64,000 nucleotides of DNA, from positions 62,001-126,000 of the forward strand of contig NZ_JABTTS010000006.1 of the NCBI RefSeq assembly GCF_018638295.1. Reading direction: 5' to 3'. Below are positions 24,343 to 33,054 of the stretch, one piece after another (the stretch's first letter is position 1; each line of letters starts with the position of its first letter). A model generated the notes under the pieces. That model was not told the origin of the DNA, searched no databases, and was given only the letters and a program-made list of their open reading frames with translations. Origin of the DNA: Streptomyces sp. CHD11 (GTDB lineage: Bacteria > Actinomycetota > Actinomycetes > Streptomycetales > Streptomycetaceae). The translations under genes were made by a program, and so were the position numbers.

Positions 24343-25386
24343 GTGCGAACGACAACCGGCTGGCAGGCGGACGGCCCGACGGCGCCACTGCGGCGCACCC
24401 CCCTGCGACGGCGCGACCTGCGCCCCGACGACCTGGCGGTCCGGGTCGACTACTGCGGCGTCTGCCACACCGACCTGCACGCCGTCCGCGACCACGACGG
24501 GGCGGCGGACCGTGCCCTGGTGCCGGGGCACGAGTTCACCGGCGTGGTGACCGAGGCGGGATCCGCCGTCACCCGCTTCTCCGCCGGTGACCCCGTCGCG
24601 GTCGGCAACATCGTCGACTCGTGCGGTGCGTGCCCCATGTGCCGGGCCGGCCAGGAGAACTTCTGCCACTCCTTCCCGACCCTGACCTACGGCGGTGCCG
24701 ACCGGCACGACGGATCGACCACCCTGGGCGCCTACTCCCGCGAGTACGTCGTACGCGAAGGGTTCGCGCATCCGCTGCCCGCCGGCCTGGATCCCGCCGC
24801 CGCGGCGCCCCTGCTCTGCGCCGGGGTCACCGTCTGGGAGCCGCTGCACAGCCTGGGAGTGGGTCCCGGGACCCGTGTCGCGGTGGCGGGACTGGGCGGC
24901 CTCGGGCATCTCGCGGTCAAGTTCGCCGTGGCGCTGGGAGCCGACACCTCGGTCATCAGCCGCTCACCCGGCAAGGCCGACGACGCCCGCCGTCTCGGCG
25001 CCCAGGGCCTGGTCGTCTCCACGGACCCGGAACAGATGGCCGCCGCCCGCGACCGGTTCGACGTCGTGATCGACACCATCTCCGCCCCGCACGACCCCGG
25101 ACCGTATCTGCGGCTGGTCGCCATGGACGGCACGCTCAGCCTCGTCGGACACCTCGGGACCGTCACCGTGGAAACCCTCGACCTGCTCGTGGGGCGCAAG
25201 AAGCTCAGCTCGGCGGGCAGCGGCGGCAGGCCCGCGACCGCGGCCATGCTGGACTTCTGCGCCGAGCACGGCGTCACCGCCGACATCGAACTGCTGCCCT
25301 CGGCACGGGTGAACGAGGCGCTCGACCGTCTCGGCCGCAACGACGTCCGCTACCGGTTCGTACTCGACCTGTCCGACCTGGACTGA
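24343..25386 (+). CDS. Zinc-dependent alcohol dehydrogenase
   Basis: A 347-residue medium-chain dehydrogenase of the CAD/YahK-like group that reduces aldehydes with NADPH. Catalytic zinc ligands are Cys in DYCGVCHTD (about 38) and His-Glu in PGHEFTG (about 61). Structural zinc ligands are the four Cys of CGACPMCRAGQENFC (about 94-108). AGLGGLGHLAVKFA (about 184) is the Rossmann motif. GTG 24343 has AGGAGG 6 bases upstream. The TetR operators in front suggest induction by an aldehyde or similar ligand. The exact substrate is not known. Confidence 0.92.
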   Translation: MRTTTGWQADGPTAPLRRTPLRRRDLRPDDLAVRVDYCGVCHTDLHAVRDHDGAADRALVPGHEFTGVVTEAGSAVTRFSAGDPVAVGNIVDSCGACPMCRAGQENFCHSFPTLTYGGADRHDGSTTLGAYSREYVVREGFAHPLPAGLDPAAAAPLLCAGVTVWEPLHSLGVGPGTRVAVAGLGGLGHLAVKFAVALGADTSVISRSPGKADDARRLGAQGLVVSTDPEQMAAARDRFDVVIDTISAPHDPGPYLRLVAMDGTLSLVGHLGTVTVETLDLLVGRKKLSSAGSGGRPATAAMLDFCAEHGVTADIELLPSARVNEALDRLGRNDVRYRFVLDLSDLD

Positions 25387-25447
25387 TGGACCGCCGAACC
25401 GCGCGCGGAGACGGAGCGCCAGCGGCTGCTGTGACGCGGGGCGGGTG

Positions 25448-26095
25448 TCAGGCGGACAGGGGGAACTCCTCGCCCAGGGCGCGGAAGAGGTCCGTGTTGA
25501 GGGAGAACGCGCGCTTGCACTCCGTCACGATGCGCTGCTTCTCCAGATCGTCCACCGGGAGCGCGTCCAGGAGTTCGCGGTAACCGCGCTTGAAGGCGGC
25601 CGGGTTGGAGATCTCCTCGAAGACGTAGAAGCGGACACCGTCGCCCTTGCGCTCGAAGCCCCAGGTCTTCTCCGCCTTGCCGCGGATGATCTGGCCGCCG
25701 GAGAGGTCGCCGAGGTAGCGGGTGTAGTGGTGGGCGATGTAGCCGGCCGGCCAGGTGCGGGCGCACTCGGCGACCCGGGCCGCGTACGCCTGTGTGGCGG
25801 GGAGGGCGGTCAGGGTGGAGCGCCAGTCGGGGCCGCGCAGGTGGGTCAGGTCCCGCTCCAGCGCGGCCAGCCGGAACAGCTCCGGCTGGATGAACGGGCC
25901 CGCCACCGGGTCCTGGGCCAGCTCCCGCGCGTCGGACTCCAGCGCCCCGTACACGAACCACAGCTGCTCGGTGTAGCGCGCGTACGCGTCCACGCCCAGC
26001 CGGCCGCCGAGCAGATCGCTCATGAACGTAGAGGTCTCCGCCTCCACATGCTGCTCGTGGGAGGCGGTGCGGATCAGGGTCGAGAAGGAGTCCAT
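25448..26095 (-). CDS. hmuO: Biliverdin-producing haem oxygenase
   Basis: A 215-residue haem oxygenase that opens haem to biliverdin, CO and iron in the cytosol. The proximal His is in RTASHEQHVEAE (about residue 13). The distal-helix signature YLGDLSGGQII (about 131-141) supplies the flexible Gly-rich region over the iron. The length is typical. ATG 26095 is chosen by homology; a 19-base iron box lies 12 bases upstream, so the gene is probably expressed only when iron is scarce. With hmuTUV and the HtaA proteins it completes haem-iron acquisition. The electron donor is not encoded nearby. Confidence 0.94.
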   Translation of the reverse strand: MDSFSTLIRTASHEQHVEAETSTFMSDLLGGRLGVDAYARYTEQLWFVYGALESDARELAQDPVAGPFIQPELFRLAALERDLTHLRGPDWRSTLTALPATQAYAARVAECARTWPAGYIAHHYTRYLGDLSGGQIIRGKAEKTWGFERKGDGVRFYVFEEISNPAAFKRGYRELLDALPVDDLEKQRIVTECKRAFSLNTDLFRALGEEFPLSA

Positions 26096-26106
26096 GGTCC
26101 GATCTT

Positions 26107-26125
26107 TATGGTTAGGCTTACCTAA
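26107..26125. promoter_or_regulatory. DmdR/IdeR iron box at haem oxygenase
   Basis: TATGGTTAGGCTTACCTAA matches the iron-box consensus TTAGGTTAGGCTAACCTAA at 16 of 19 positions. It lies 12 bases before the haem oxygenase start, a position that would block transcription. Confidence 0.85.
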
Positions 26126-26234
26126 GTCAATGCCTTGCCGACGGCTTGTCGGTAACCTCCCCGGCCCCGGGCCGGAACAAACGAGGGCCCGCCCCCGAGA
26201 GGAAGGAGAGCGGGCCGAGGACAAGGCGGCGGCG

Positions 26235-27092
26235 TCACGGCAAGGTGAGGATCTCCGCCCCCGTGTCCGTCACCACCAGGGTGTGCTCGAACTGCGCCGT
26301 GCGCCTGCGGTCCTTCGTCACGACCGTCCAGCCGTCGTCCCACAGGTCGTACTCGTGGGTGCCCAGCGTCAGCATCGGCTCGATGGTGAAGGTCATGCCC
26401 GGCTGGATCACCGTCGTGGCGTGCGGACTGTCGTAGTGCGGGACGATCAGGCCGGAGTGGAAGGCGGAGTTGATGCCGTGACCGGTGAAGTCACGGACCA
26501 CCCCGTAGCCGAACCGCTTCGCGTACGACTCGATCACCCGGCCGATGATGTTGATCTGCCGGCCCGGCTTGACCGCCTTGATCGCACGGTTCAGCGACTC
26601 GCGGGTGCGTTCCACCAGCAGCCGGCTCTCCTCGTCCACGTCGCCGACCAGGTACGTCGCGTTGTTGTCGCCGTGCACCCCGCCGATGTACGCCGTCACG
26701 TCCAGGTTGACGATGTCGCCGTCGCGCAGCACCGTCGAGTCCGGGATGCCGTGGCAGATGACCTCGTTGACCGACGTGCACAGGGACTTCGGGAAACCGC
26801 GGTAGCCGAGCGTCGAGGGGTAGGCGCCGTGGTCGCACATGTACGCGTGCGCCACCCGGTCCAACTCGTCCGTGGTCACACCGGGCGCGATGAGTTTCGC
26901 GGCCTCCTCCATCGCCCGCGCCGCGATCCGGCCGGCGGTCCGCATCGCCTCGACCGTCTCGGGCGTCTGCACCTCCGGTCCTGTGTACGGCGTGGGGGCG
27001 GGCTTACCGACGTACTCCGGACGACGGATGTTCCCGGGCACGGAACGGGTGGGGGACAGTTCCCCCGGAACGAGCAGCGACTGGCCAGACAT
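26235..27092 (-). CDS. map: Type I methionine aminopeptidase
   Basis: A 285-residue metalloprotease that removes the initiator Met from nascent proteins. The five metal ligands are recognisable: two Asp ([16 protein letters not shown], about 161 and 172), His in FTGHGI (about 235), Glu in TIEPM (about 268 region) and Glu in FEHT. CHGIPD (about 143) has the substrate-binding His. A polar 40-residue N-terminal extension precedes the catalytic domain, as in actinobacterial MAP. Streptomyces carry more than one map; this monocistronic copy is probably the accessory one rather than the gene next to secY/adk. Confidence 0.94.
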   Translation of the reverse strand: MSGQSLLVPGELSPTRSVPGNIRRPEYVGKPAPTPYTGPEVQTPETVEAMRTAGRIAARAMEEAAKLIAPGVTTDELDRVAHAYMCDHGAYPSTLGYRGFPKSLCTSVNEVICHGIPDSTVLRDGDIVNLDVTAYIGGVHGDNNATYLVGDVDEESRLLVERTRESLNRAIKAVKPGRQINIIGRVIESYAKRFGYGVVRDFTGHGINSAFHSGLIVPHYDSPHATTVIQPGMTFTIEPMLTLGTHEYDLWDDGWTVVTKDRRRTAQFEHTLVVTDTGAEILTLP

Positions 27093-27170
27093 GCCGGCGA
27101 GTCTAATTCAGCGGGGATGGGGGACCATCTTCCTGGCCGGACGGTGACGAGACGGTGAGAGGAGACGGTC

Positions 27171-27401
27171 ATGCCCCTGTTCAAGAAGCGGACGGCCGGG
27201 AAGCCGGGCGAGTGGTTCTACTGCCTGGAACACCAGAAGGTCGAGGAGGGTCCCGACTGCCCCGGCAAGGACCGCTTCGGGCCGTACGCGAGCCGCACCG
27301 AGGCCGAACGTGCCATGGAGACGGCCCGCGAGCGCAATCTCCAGTGGGAGAACGACGCCCAGTGGCACGACGCCCCGGTGGGTGAGCGGGACGACGACTG
27401 A
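27171..27401 (+). CDS. Conserved small hydrophilic protein
   Basis: A 76-residue acidic-tailed protein. The sequence EWFYCLEHQKVEEGPDCPGKDRFGPY places one Cys-x2-His and one Cys as a possible partial metal site. It is followed by the helix SRTEAERAMETARERNLQWEND, which resembles the end of a SPOR-like fold. I recognise it only as a conserved Streptomyces protein and do not know its function. GAGGAGACGGTC precedes ATG 27171, a good ribosome-binding site. It is divergent from map by 78 bases. Confidence 0.75.
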   Translation: MPLFKKRTAGKPGEWFYCLEHQKVEEGPDCPGKDRFGPYASRTEAERAMETARERNLQWENDAQWHDAPVGERDDD

Positions 27402-27517
27402 CGGCAGCGGGTCGGGGACGGACCACGGCTGCCGGAACGCGGGACCGGAGCCGCTGCCGGCGCGTCGGCGGCGGCGCGGTCAGCAGGTCGGCCGGCCCCG
27501 GCAGGTGATCCCGGAAG

Positions 27518-27556
27518 CGGCGAGGGCCCCGGCGGGCCGGCCGGGCGCCCTCGCCG
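27518..27556. terminator. Hairpin terminator candidate
   Basis: CGGCGAGGGC (27518-27527) pairs perfectly with GCCCTCGCCG (27547-27556), with a self-complementary loop. It lies 117 bases after the small protein gene. Confidence 0.5.
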
Positions 27557-27735
27557 GCCGCCGCGCTCACCAGGCGCGTCCTGCCCCCACCGCTCACATC
27601 TGGCCCAGCCGCTCGTCCCTGCCCCCAACCACTCACCTCCGTACCGGCGTTTGCGCGGAGTCCCCCTGCCCGGGGACACTGTCCGCTGACCGGTGACGGC
27701 GCCCACGCGGGACGGAAGGGGCGCCGCCACGGACG

Positions 27736-27741
27736 TAGAGT
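27736..27741 (+). promoter_or_regulatory. -10 element for leaderless npdG
   Basis: TAGAGT ends 6 bases before ATG 27748 with no ribosome-binding sequence, which fits a leaderless transcript. Confidence 0.5.
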
Positions 27742-27747
27742 CGGCCC

Positions 27748-28473
27748 ATGACCTCTACCGACAGCGCACAGCAGCCCGCGAAGACCCCCGCGAAGGCCCC
27801 GGCCAAGGATCCCTGGGACCTGCCCGACGTCTCCGGACTCGTCGTCGGCGTGCTCGGCGGCACCGGACCGCAGGGCAAGGGGCTCGCCTACCGGCTCGCC
27901 AGGGCCGGCCAGAAGGTGATCATCGGTTCCCGGGCCGCCGAGCGCGCCAGGTCCGCCGCCGGGGAACTCGGACACGGCGTCGAGGGCGCCGACAACGCCG
28001 AGACCGCCCGCCGCAGCGACATCGTGATCGTCGCCGTGCCCTGGGACGGCCACGGCAAGACGCTGGAGTCCCTGCGCGAGGAACTCACCGGCAAGCTCGT
28101 CGTCGACTGCGTCAATCCGCTCGGCTTCGACAAGCAGGGCGCCTACGCGCTCACGCCGGAGGAGGGCAGCGCCGCCCAGCAGGCCGCCGCGCTGCTTCCC
28201 GGCTCCCGGGTCACCGCCGCCTTCCACCATCTGTCGGCCGTACTGCTCCAGGACCCGGAGATCGACGAGATCGACACCGACGTGATGGTGCTCGGCGAGG
28301 TCCGCGCCGACGTGGAGATCGTGCAGGCGCTGGCCGGCCGCATCCCGGGCATGCGGGGCATCTTCGCCGGGCGTCTGCGCAATGCCCACCAGGTGGAGTC
28401 GCTGGTCGCCAACCTGATCTCCGTCAACCGGCGCTACAAGGCACACGCGGGGCTCCGCGTCACGGACGTATGA
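27748..28473 (+). CDS. npdG: F420-dependent NADP oxidoreductase
   Basis: A 241-residue enzyme that moves hydride between NADPH and coenzyme F420, supplying reduced F420 for cytosolic reductases. After a disordered Lys/Pro/Ala N terminus, VGVLGGTGPQGKGLAYRLARAG (about residues 32-53) is the NADP-binding motif of NpdG/FNO, followed by VIIGSR. VDCVNPLGF and AFHHLSAVLL are family segments near the F420 site. The length is near the family norm plus about 25 N-terminal residues. Streptomyces make F420, so the call fits. The 5' signals suggest a leaderless mRNA. Confidence 0.92.
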   Translation: MTSTDSAQQPAKTPAKAPAKDPWDLPDVSGLVVGVLGGTGPQGKGLAYRLARAGQKVIIGSRAAERARSAAGELGHGVEGADNAETARRSDIVIVAVPWDGHGKTLESLREELTGKLVVDCVNPLGFDKQGAYALTPEEGSAAQQAAALLPGSRVTAAFHHLSAVLLQDPEIDEIDTDVMVLGEVRADVEIVQALAGRIPGMRGIFAGRLRNAHQVESLVANLISVNRRYKAHAGLRVTDV

Positions 28474-28552
28474 GGTGATGGGGGACACTGGAGGCCGCAG
28501 CAACGCCTGTAGCAGTGCCGGAAGCAGTGTCCCCCGACAGGAGCCCGCAGTC

Positions 28553-28744
28553 ATGCCCCGCCTCGCCCTCTACGCTCTCGCCGTGTGCCTCCTCGCCGTC
28601 GCCGCGGCCGTCGTCTCCTTCGTGCGGGGCGACGCGTTCCTCGGCGTCGTCTGGATCCTGCTGGTAGGGCTGTCGTCCAACATGACCTGGTACTACCTCA
28701 AGCGGGGGCGGGCCGCGCGGGACGAGCACTCGATCACGGGCTGA
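28553..28744 (+). CDS. Small two-helix membrane protein
   Basis: A 63-residue protein with two membrane helices (ALYALAVCLLAVAAAVVSFV and LGVVWILLVGLSSNMTWYYL) and a short basic tail. I recognise it as a conserved Streptomyces membrane protein without known function. ATG 28553 is chosen because AGGAG lies 9 bases upstream and because earlier starts would add a polar 26-residue N terminus. It follows npdG by 79 bases and overlaps the convergent site-2-protease gene by 11 bases. Confidence 0.7.
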   Translation: MPRLALYALAVCLLAVAAAVVSFVRGDAFLGVVWILLVGLSSNMTWYYLKRGRAARDEHSITG

Positions 28745-29534
28745 CCGAGCAGACGCCGTTCGTGTCGCTCCAGAAGCGGAACAGGTCGTAGCCGCAGTAC
28801 GTCTCGATCTCGTGGATCCCCAGGGGCGCCAGCAGCGAGTCGACGGCGCCGAAGAACGCGCCGTTCACCTCGGGCACCCACAGCAGAGCGAACACGAACA
28901 GCAGACCGAACGGCGCGAACGGCTCCACCTGACGCCGGAAACCGTGCGACAGCCAGGGCTCGATCACCCCGTAGCCGTCCAGGCCGGGCACCGGCAGGAA
29001 GTTCAGGATCGCCGCCGTCACCTGGAGCAGGGCGAGGAAGGCCAGCGCGAACCGGAAGTCGGCCGGTACGCCGTCCAGCGCGTCCAGCCAGAACGGGGCC
29101 GTGCAGACAATCGCGAACAGCACGTTCGTCAGCGGTCCCGCCGCCGAGATCAGGCTGTGCCGCCACCGGCCCCGGATCCGGCCGCGCTCGATGAACACGG
29201 CACCGCCCGGCAGACCGATCCCGCCCATGATCACGAACACCACGGGGAGGACGATGCTCAGCAGGGCGTGGGTGTACTTCATCGGGTTCAGCGTGAGATA
29301 GCCCTTGGCGCCGATCGAGATGTCGCCGCTGTGCAGGGCGGTGCGCGCGTGCGCGTACTCGTGCAGACACAGGGTAACGATCCAGGCGGCCGTCACGAAC
29401 AGGAACACCGCGAGGCCGGGCTGCTCGGCGAACCCGGTCCAGGTGGCCCACCCGGTGACCACCGTCACGGCCAGGATGCCCAGGAAGACCGGGCTGATCC
29501 TCCGGTCGCTGGGACGGGCGGCGGCGGTGGTCAT
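28734..29534 (-). CDS. Site-2 protease family (M50) membrane protein
   Basis: A 266-residue multi-helix protein of the M50 zinc-metalloprotease family. HEYAH (about residue 58) is the HExxH zinc motif inside a membrane helix. NFLPVPGLDGYG (about 195) supplies the NPxPG-like third-ligand region with Asp. The proteins cut membrane-embedded substrates; no partner is evident here, and it lacks a PDZ domain, so it is the short actinobacterial type. ATG 29534 is the first plausible start (MTTAAARPSDRR). The 3' end overlaps the convergent small membrane protein gene. Confidence 0.88.
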   Translation of the reverse strand: MTTAAARPSDRRISPVFLGILAVTVVTGWATWTGFAEQPGLAVFLFVTAAWIVTLCLHEYAHARTALHSGDISIGAKGYLTLNPMKYTHALLSIVLPVVFVIMGGIGLPGGAVFIERGRIRGRWRHSLISAAGPLTNVLFAIVCTAPFWLDALDGVPADFRFALAFLALLQVTAAILNFLPVPGLDGYGVIEPWLSHGFRRQVEPFAPFGLLFVFALLWVPEVNGAFFGAVDSLLAPLGIHEIETYCGYDLFRFWSDTNGVCSVSP

Positions 29535-29768
29535 GGGGCTCCCTGGACGGTCGGCCACGCGGAGACGCGCGGGGGCTGCCCGACGGTACCGGGCGCACGG
29601 GGAGAACGTCTCGCGCCGGCGACCGGTTCCATGGCGGGGGAGCACCGGGCCTGCCGCTCCGGGCTCGCGGTGCCCGGCCGGCGCTGCCCTCACCGACCGC
29701 GGCACCTCCCCGCCCCGCCGCCGCGCCACCCCGGCCGTCCCCGGCGCCCGCCGCGCCCCCCAACCGGA

Positions 29769-29774
29769 CAGAAT
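29769..29774 (+). promoter_or_regulatory. -10 element for leaderless SARP gene
   Basis: CAGAAT ends 7 bases before GTG 29782. The ATG at 29773 lies inside this box, so GTG is the likelier start. Confidence 0.45.
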
Positions 29775-29781
29775 GGACCCC

Positions 29782-32700
29782 GTGCGCTATCGCATCCTCG
29801 GCACCACCCAGGCACTCCGTCCCGACGGCAGCGCCGTCCCCGTCGGCGGGGCGCGGCTGCGCGCGCTGCTGAGCGTGCTCGCCCTGCGGGCCGGTCGCAC
29901 CGTCCCCGTGGCCGTACTGGTCGACGAGGTCTGGCGCGGTGATCCGCCGGCCGACGCCACCGGGGCGCTGCAGGCACTGGTCGGGCGGCTGCGCCGGGCG
30001 CTCGGCGCGGACGCCATCGCCTCCGCCCAAGGCGGCTACCGGCTGACCGCCGCTCCCGACGACGTCGACCTGCACCGTTTCGAGCGGCTGGCCGGGGAGG
30101 GGCTGCGCGCCCTGGCCGACGGCGACCCCGCGAAGGCGGCGACCGTGCTGGACGACGCCCTCGCCCTGTGGCACGGGCCCGTCCTGGCCGGGCTGCCCGA
30201 CAGCACCGCGGAGGCGGCCCGCGTCGAGGCCCGGCACCTGGACGTGCTGCGCGGCCGGCACACCGCCGCCCTCGCTCTCGGGGAGGCCGAGCAGTCGTTG
30301 CCCGAGCTGACCGCCCTGTGCGACAGCCACCCGCTCGACGAACCCCTCCAGGCGCTGCGGCTGCGCGCCCTGCGGGACACCGGACGCACCGCCGAGGCGC
30401 TGGCCGCCTACGAGGAGGTACGACGGCTGCTCGCCGACCGGCTCGGCTCGTACCCCGGCGCCGAACTGCGCTCCCTCCACGCCGAGCTGCTGAAGCCCGG
30501 GCCGGCCGCACCGGGGAAGCCGAAGGGGGCGCCGCCCGGCAACCTGCGGGCCCGGCTGACCTCGTTCGTCGGCCGGGAGCGGGACATCGAGGCCATCCGC
30601 GCCGACCTCGCCGCCGCCCGGCTGGTCACACTCCTCGGACCGGGCGGGGCCGGCAAGACCCGGCTGTCCCAGGAGGCCGCCGAGACGCTGCGGCAGACCA
30701 CGCCGGACGGGGTGTGGCTCGCAGAACTCGCCCCGGTCGACGACCCCGGCGCCGTCCCCGAGACCGTACTCACCGCCGTCGGTGCCCGCGAGACCGTGCT
30801 GTACGGAGCCGGCGCCGAGAGCATGCGGGCCGTCACCGACCGGCACGCCGACCCCGTGGAGCGACTCGCCGAGCACTGCGGCCCCCGCCGCATGCTGCTG
30901 ATCCTCGACAACTGCGAGCACGTGGTCGAGGCCGCCGCCCACCTCGTCGAGGCGCTGCTGGAACGCTGCCCCGGCCTCACCGTGCTCGCCACCAGCCGTG
31001 AACCCCTGGGCGTGCGAGGGGAGTCGCTGCGCCCGGTGGAGCCGCTGCCGGAGCCGGTCGCCCTGCGGCTGCTCGCCGACCGCGGCGCTGCCGCCCGCCC
31101 CGGCTTCCGCACCGACGCCGACGAGGACACCGCGGCGGCCTGCGCGGAGATCTGCCGACGCCTCGACGGACTGCCGCTCGCCATCGAACTCGCCGCCGCC
31201 CGGCTGCGGATGCTCACCCCGCGTCAGATCGCCGACCGGCTCGACGACCGCTTCCGGCTGCTCACCTCCGGCAGCCGTACCGTCCTGCCCAGGCAGCAGA
31301 CCCTGCGGGCCGTCGTCGACTGGTCCTGGGACCTGCTCGACGAGGACGAACGCGACGTACTGGGCCGCCTGTCGGTCTTCTCGGGCGGCTGCGACCTCGC
31401 CGCCGCCGAGGCCGTCTGCGGACCGGCCGCGTTCGACACGCTCGGCTCCCTCGTGGACAAGTCCCTTGTCGTGGCCGCCCCTTCGGGGGACGGCGGGATG
31501 CGCTACCGGCTCCTGGAGACCGTCGCCGAGTACGCCGGCGAGCGGCTGGAGGAATCCGGCCGGCGCCCTGACGCGGAGCGGGCGCATCTGACGTACTACC
31601 GCGAACTCGTGCGCACCACCGAACCGATGCTGCGCGGCTTCGACCAGCAGGTCGCCATCGCCCTGCTGGAGCGGGATTACGAGAACGTGCGCACCGCCCT
31701 GCGGCACGCCCTCGCCCTGCGCGACGAGCAGGAGGCACTCTGCATCACCCTGTCGCTCACCTGGTACTGGCAGATGCGTGATCTGCGCATCGAGGCCCGC
31801 CACTGGTGCGCCGAGGTCATGATCCTCGGCCCGGACCCGTTCACCGAACCGATGCGGCCCGCCGCCCCGCTCTGGCAGCGCTGCACCGACGATCCGCCGC
31901 CCATGACCGGCGAGGTCCTCGCCGAGGCCCGGCGAGGGGTGCACCTGACCCACATGGCCCACATGGACAGCGCACTGGACGACTGGCAGACCCCGCAGGC
32001 ACAGCACAAGCTGCGCCTCGTCGGCGCGACGTACGAACCGGGGATGCCGCAGACCTGTCGCCCGCCCGGCCTGCTCTGGGTGTTCGCGGCGATGCTGACC
32101 GGTGACGTGGAGCGGCTGCATCACGTGGTCGACGCGGCGATCCGTACCTGCCGGGAGAACCCCGGGTTCGCGTGGGAGCTGGCCTCCAACCTCCAGCTGC
32201 GCGCCAACTTCCTGGCCAACCGCAGCGACGGGGCCGATGACGCCCGCCGTGCCGCCGACGAGGCCCTGGAGATCCACCGCAGGCTCGGTGACGCCTGGGG
32301 CGTCGCCGAGGCGCTCGCCGCGCGCGGCGAGGCCCGCGAGCGGGCCGGCGCGTACGAGGACGCCGCCGCGGACTTCGAGGCGGCGATCGAGTACGCCGAC
32401 CGCCTGGGCGCCCGCACCCACGTCGCCGTGCTCACCGCGCGGCTGGGCAGTGCCCTGCTGGAGGCGGGCGACCCGGAGCGCGGTGAGCGCCTGCTGCGCG
32501 AGGTCATCGAGGACTCCAAGGGCCGGCACACCGAGGCCCTGCCCGCCGCCCGGCTCTTCCTGACCGGCTGGCTCTGCGCGACGGGGCGCACGGCGGAGGC
32601 GCGGGAGCAGCTGCACGTCCTGCGCGAGGAGTTCCGCATCGCGCACTACGTCGTCTTCGAGGCGTTCATCCTCGGTGCCGAGGGCTATCTGGAGGTGGCC

Positions 32701-33054
32701 GAGGGCAACGACGAGCGGGCGCTGGCCGTCCTCCGCGAGGCGATCCGGCGGGCGGGTGATCCGCTGTCCACCGCCATGGCACCTTATATGCGTGCCGCGT
32801 ACCTCACCCTCGGCGCCGTCGCCCTCGCCGGACTCGGCGGCGGGCGGCACGCCCGGGACGCGGCCCGCTGCGTCGGCGCCGCCGACTCGTGGCTGCCGCC
32901 GGGACACCATGCCACGCTCGTGGAGCGCGAGGTGCGCGAACGCGCCGAGGCGCGTGCCCGGGCGGCGCTCGGCGACACGGCGTACGAGACCGCGTACGCC
33001 GAGGGCGACGGCCTCGGCGTGGAGGAGGCCGCCGCCCTGCTCGGACCGGAGTGA
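29782..33054 (+). CDS. AfsR/SARP family transcriptional activator
   Basis: A 1,090-residue regulator. The N terminus (about 1-90) is an OmpR-like winged helix, followed by a BTAD helical domain (about 95-245), the pair that defines SARPs. A linker precedes an NB-ARC/STAND ATPase with LLGPGGAGKTRLSQEA (Walker A, about 285) and MLLILDNCEH (Walker B, about 373). The C terminus (about 600-1090) is a TPR-like helical region. Such proteins bind direct repeats overlapping -35 and recruit RNA polymerase. GTG 29782 is preferred over ATG 29773, which sits in a -10 box. A DrrAB-type exporter ends head-on against it, and that operon's promoter carries matching repeats. Confidence 0.93.
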   Translation: MRYRILGTTQALRPDGSAVPVGGARLRALLSVLALRAGRTVPVAVLVDEVWRGDPPADATGALQALVGRLRRALGADAIASAQGGYRLTAAPDDVDLHRFERLAGEGLRALADGDPAKAATVLDDALALWHGPVLAGLPDSTAEAARVEARHLDVLRGRHTAALALGEAEQSLPELTALCDSHPLDEPLQALRLRALRDTGRTAEALAAYEEVRRLLADRLGSYPGAELRSLHAELLKPGPAAPGKPKGAPPGNLRARLTSFVGRERDIEAIRADLAAARLVTLLGPGGAGKTRLSQEAAETLRQTTPDGVWLAELAPVDDPGAVPETVLTAVGARETVLYGAGAESMRAVTDRHADPVERLAEHCGPRRMLLILDNCEHVVEAAAHLVEALLERCPGLTVLATSREPLGVRGESLRPVEPLPEPVALRLLADRGAAARPGFRTDADEDTAAACAEICRRLDGLPLAIELAAARLRMLTPRQIADRLDDRFRLLTSGSRTVLPRQQTLRAVVDWSWDLLDEDERDVLGRLSVFSGGCDLAAAEAVCGPAAFDTLGSLVDKSLVVAAPSGDGGMRYRLLETVAEYAGERLEESGRRPDAERAHLTYYRELVRTTEPMLRGFDQQVAIALLERDYENVRTALRHALALRDEQEALCITLSLTWYWQMRDLRIEARHWCAEVMILGPDPFTEPMRPAAPLWQRCTDDPPPMTGEVLAEARRGVHLTHMAHMDSALDDWQTPQAQHKLRLVGATYEPGMPQTCRPPGLLWVFAAMLTGDVERLHHVVDAAIRTCRENPGFAWELASNLQLRANFLANRSDGADDARRAADEALEIHRRLGDAWGVAEALAARGEARERAGAYEDAAADFEAAIEYADRLGARTHVAVLTARLGSALLEAGDPERGERLLREVIEDSKGRHTEALPAARLFLTGWLCATGRTAEAREQLHVLREEFRIAHYVVFEAFILGAEGYLEVAEGNDERALAVLREAIRRAGDPLSTAMAPYMRAAYLTLGAVALAGLGGGRHARDAARCVGAADSWLPPGHHATLVEREVRERAEARARAALGDTAYETAYAEGDGLGVEEAAALLGPE

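Larger units (their letters stand above)
27402..27747. other. Spacer with terminator, no gene
   Basis: Apart from a hairpin at 27518-27556 and the promoter of the next gene, I see nothing coding in this 346-base region. Confidence 0.5.

Noticed and set aside
28693-32910. 1,405-codon open frame opposite the SARP gene
   Set aside because: Pure shadow of a long high-G+C gene; it has Gly/Arg/Val-rich low-complexity sequence and no domain.
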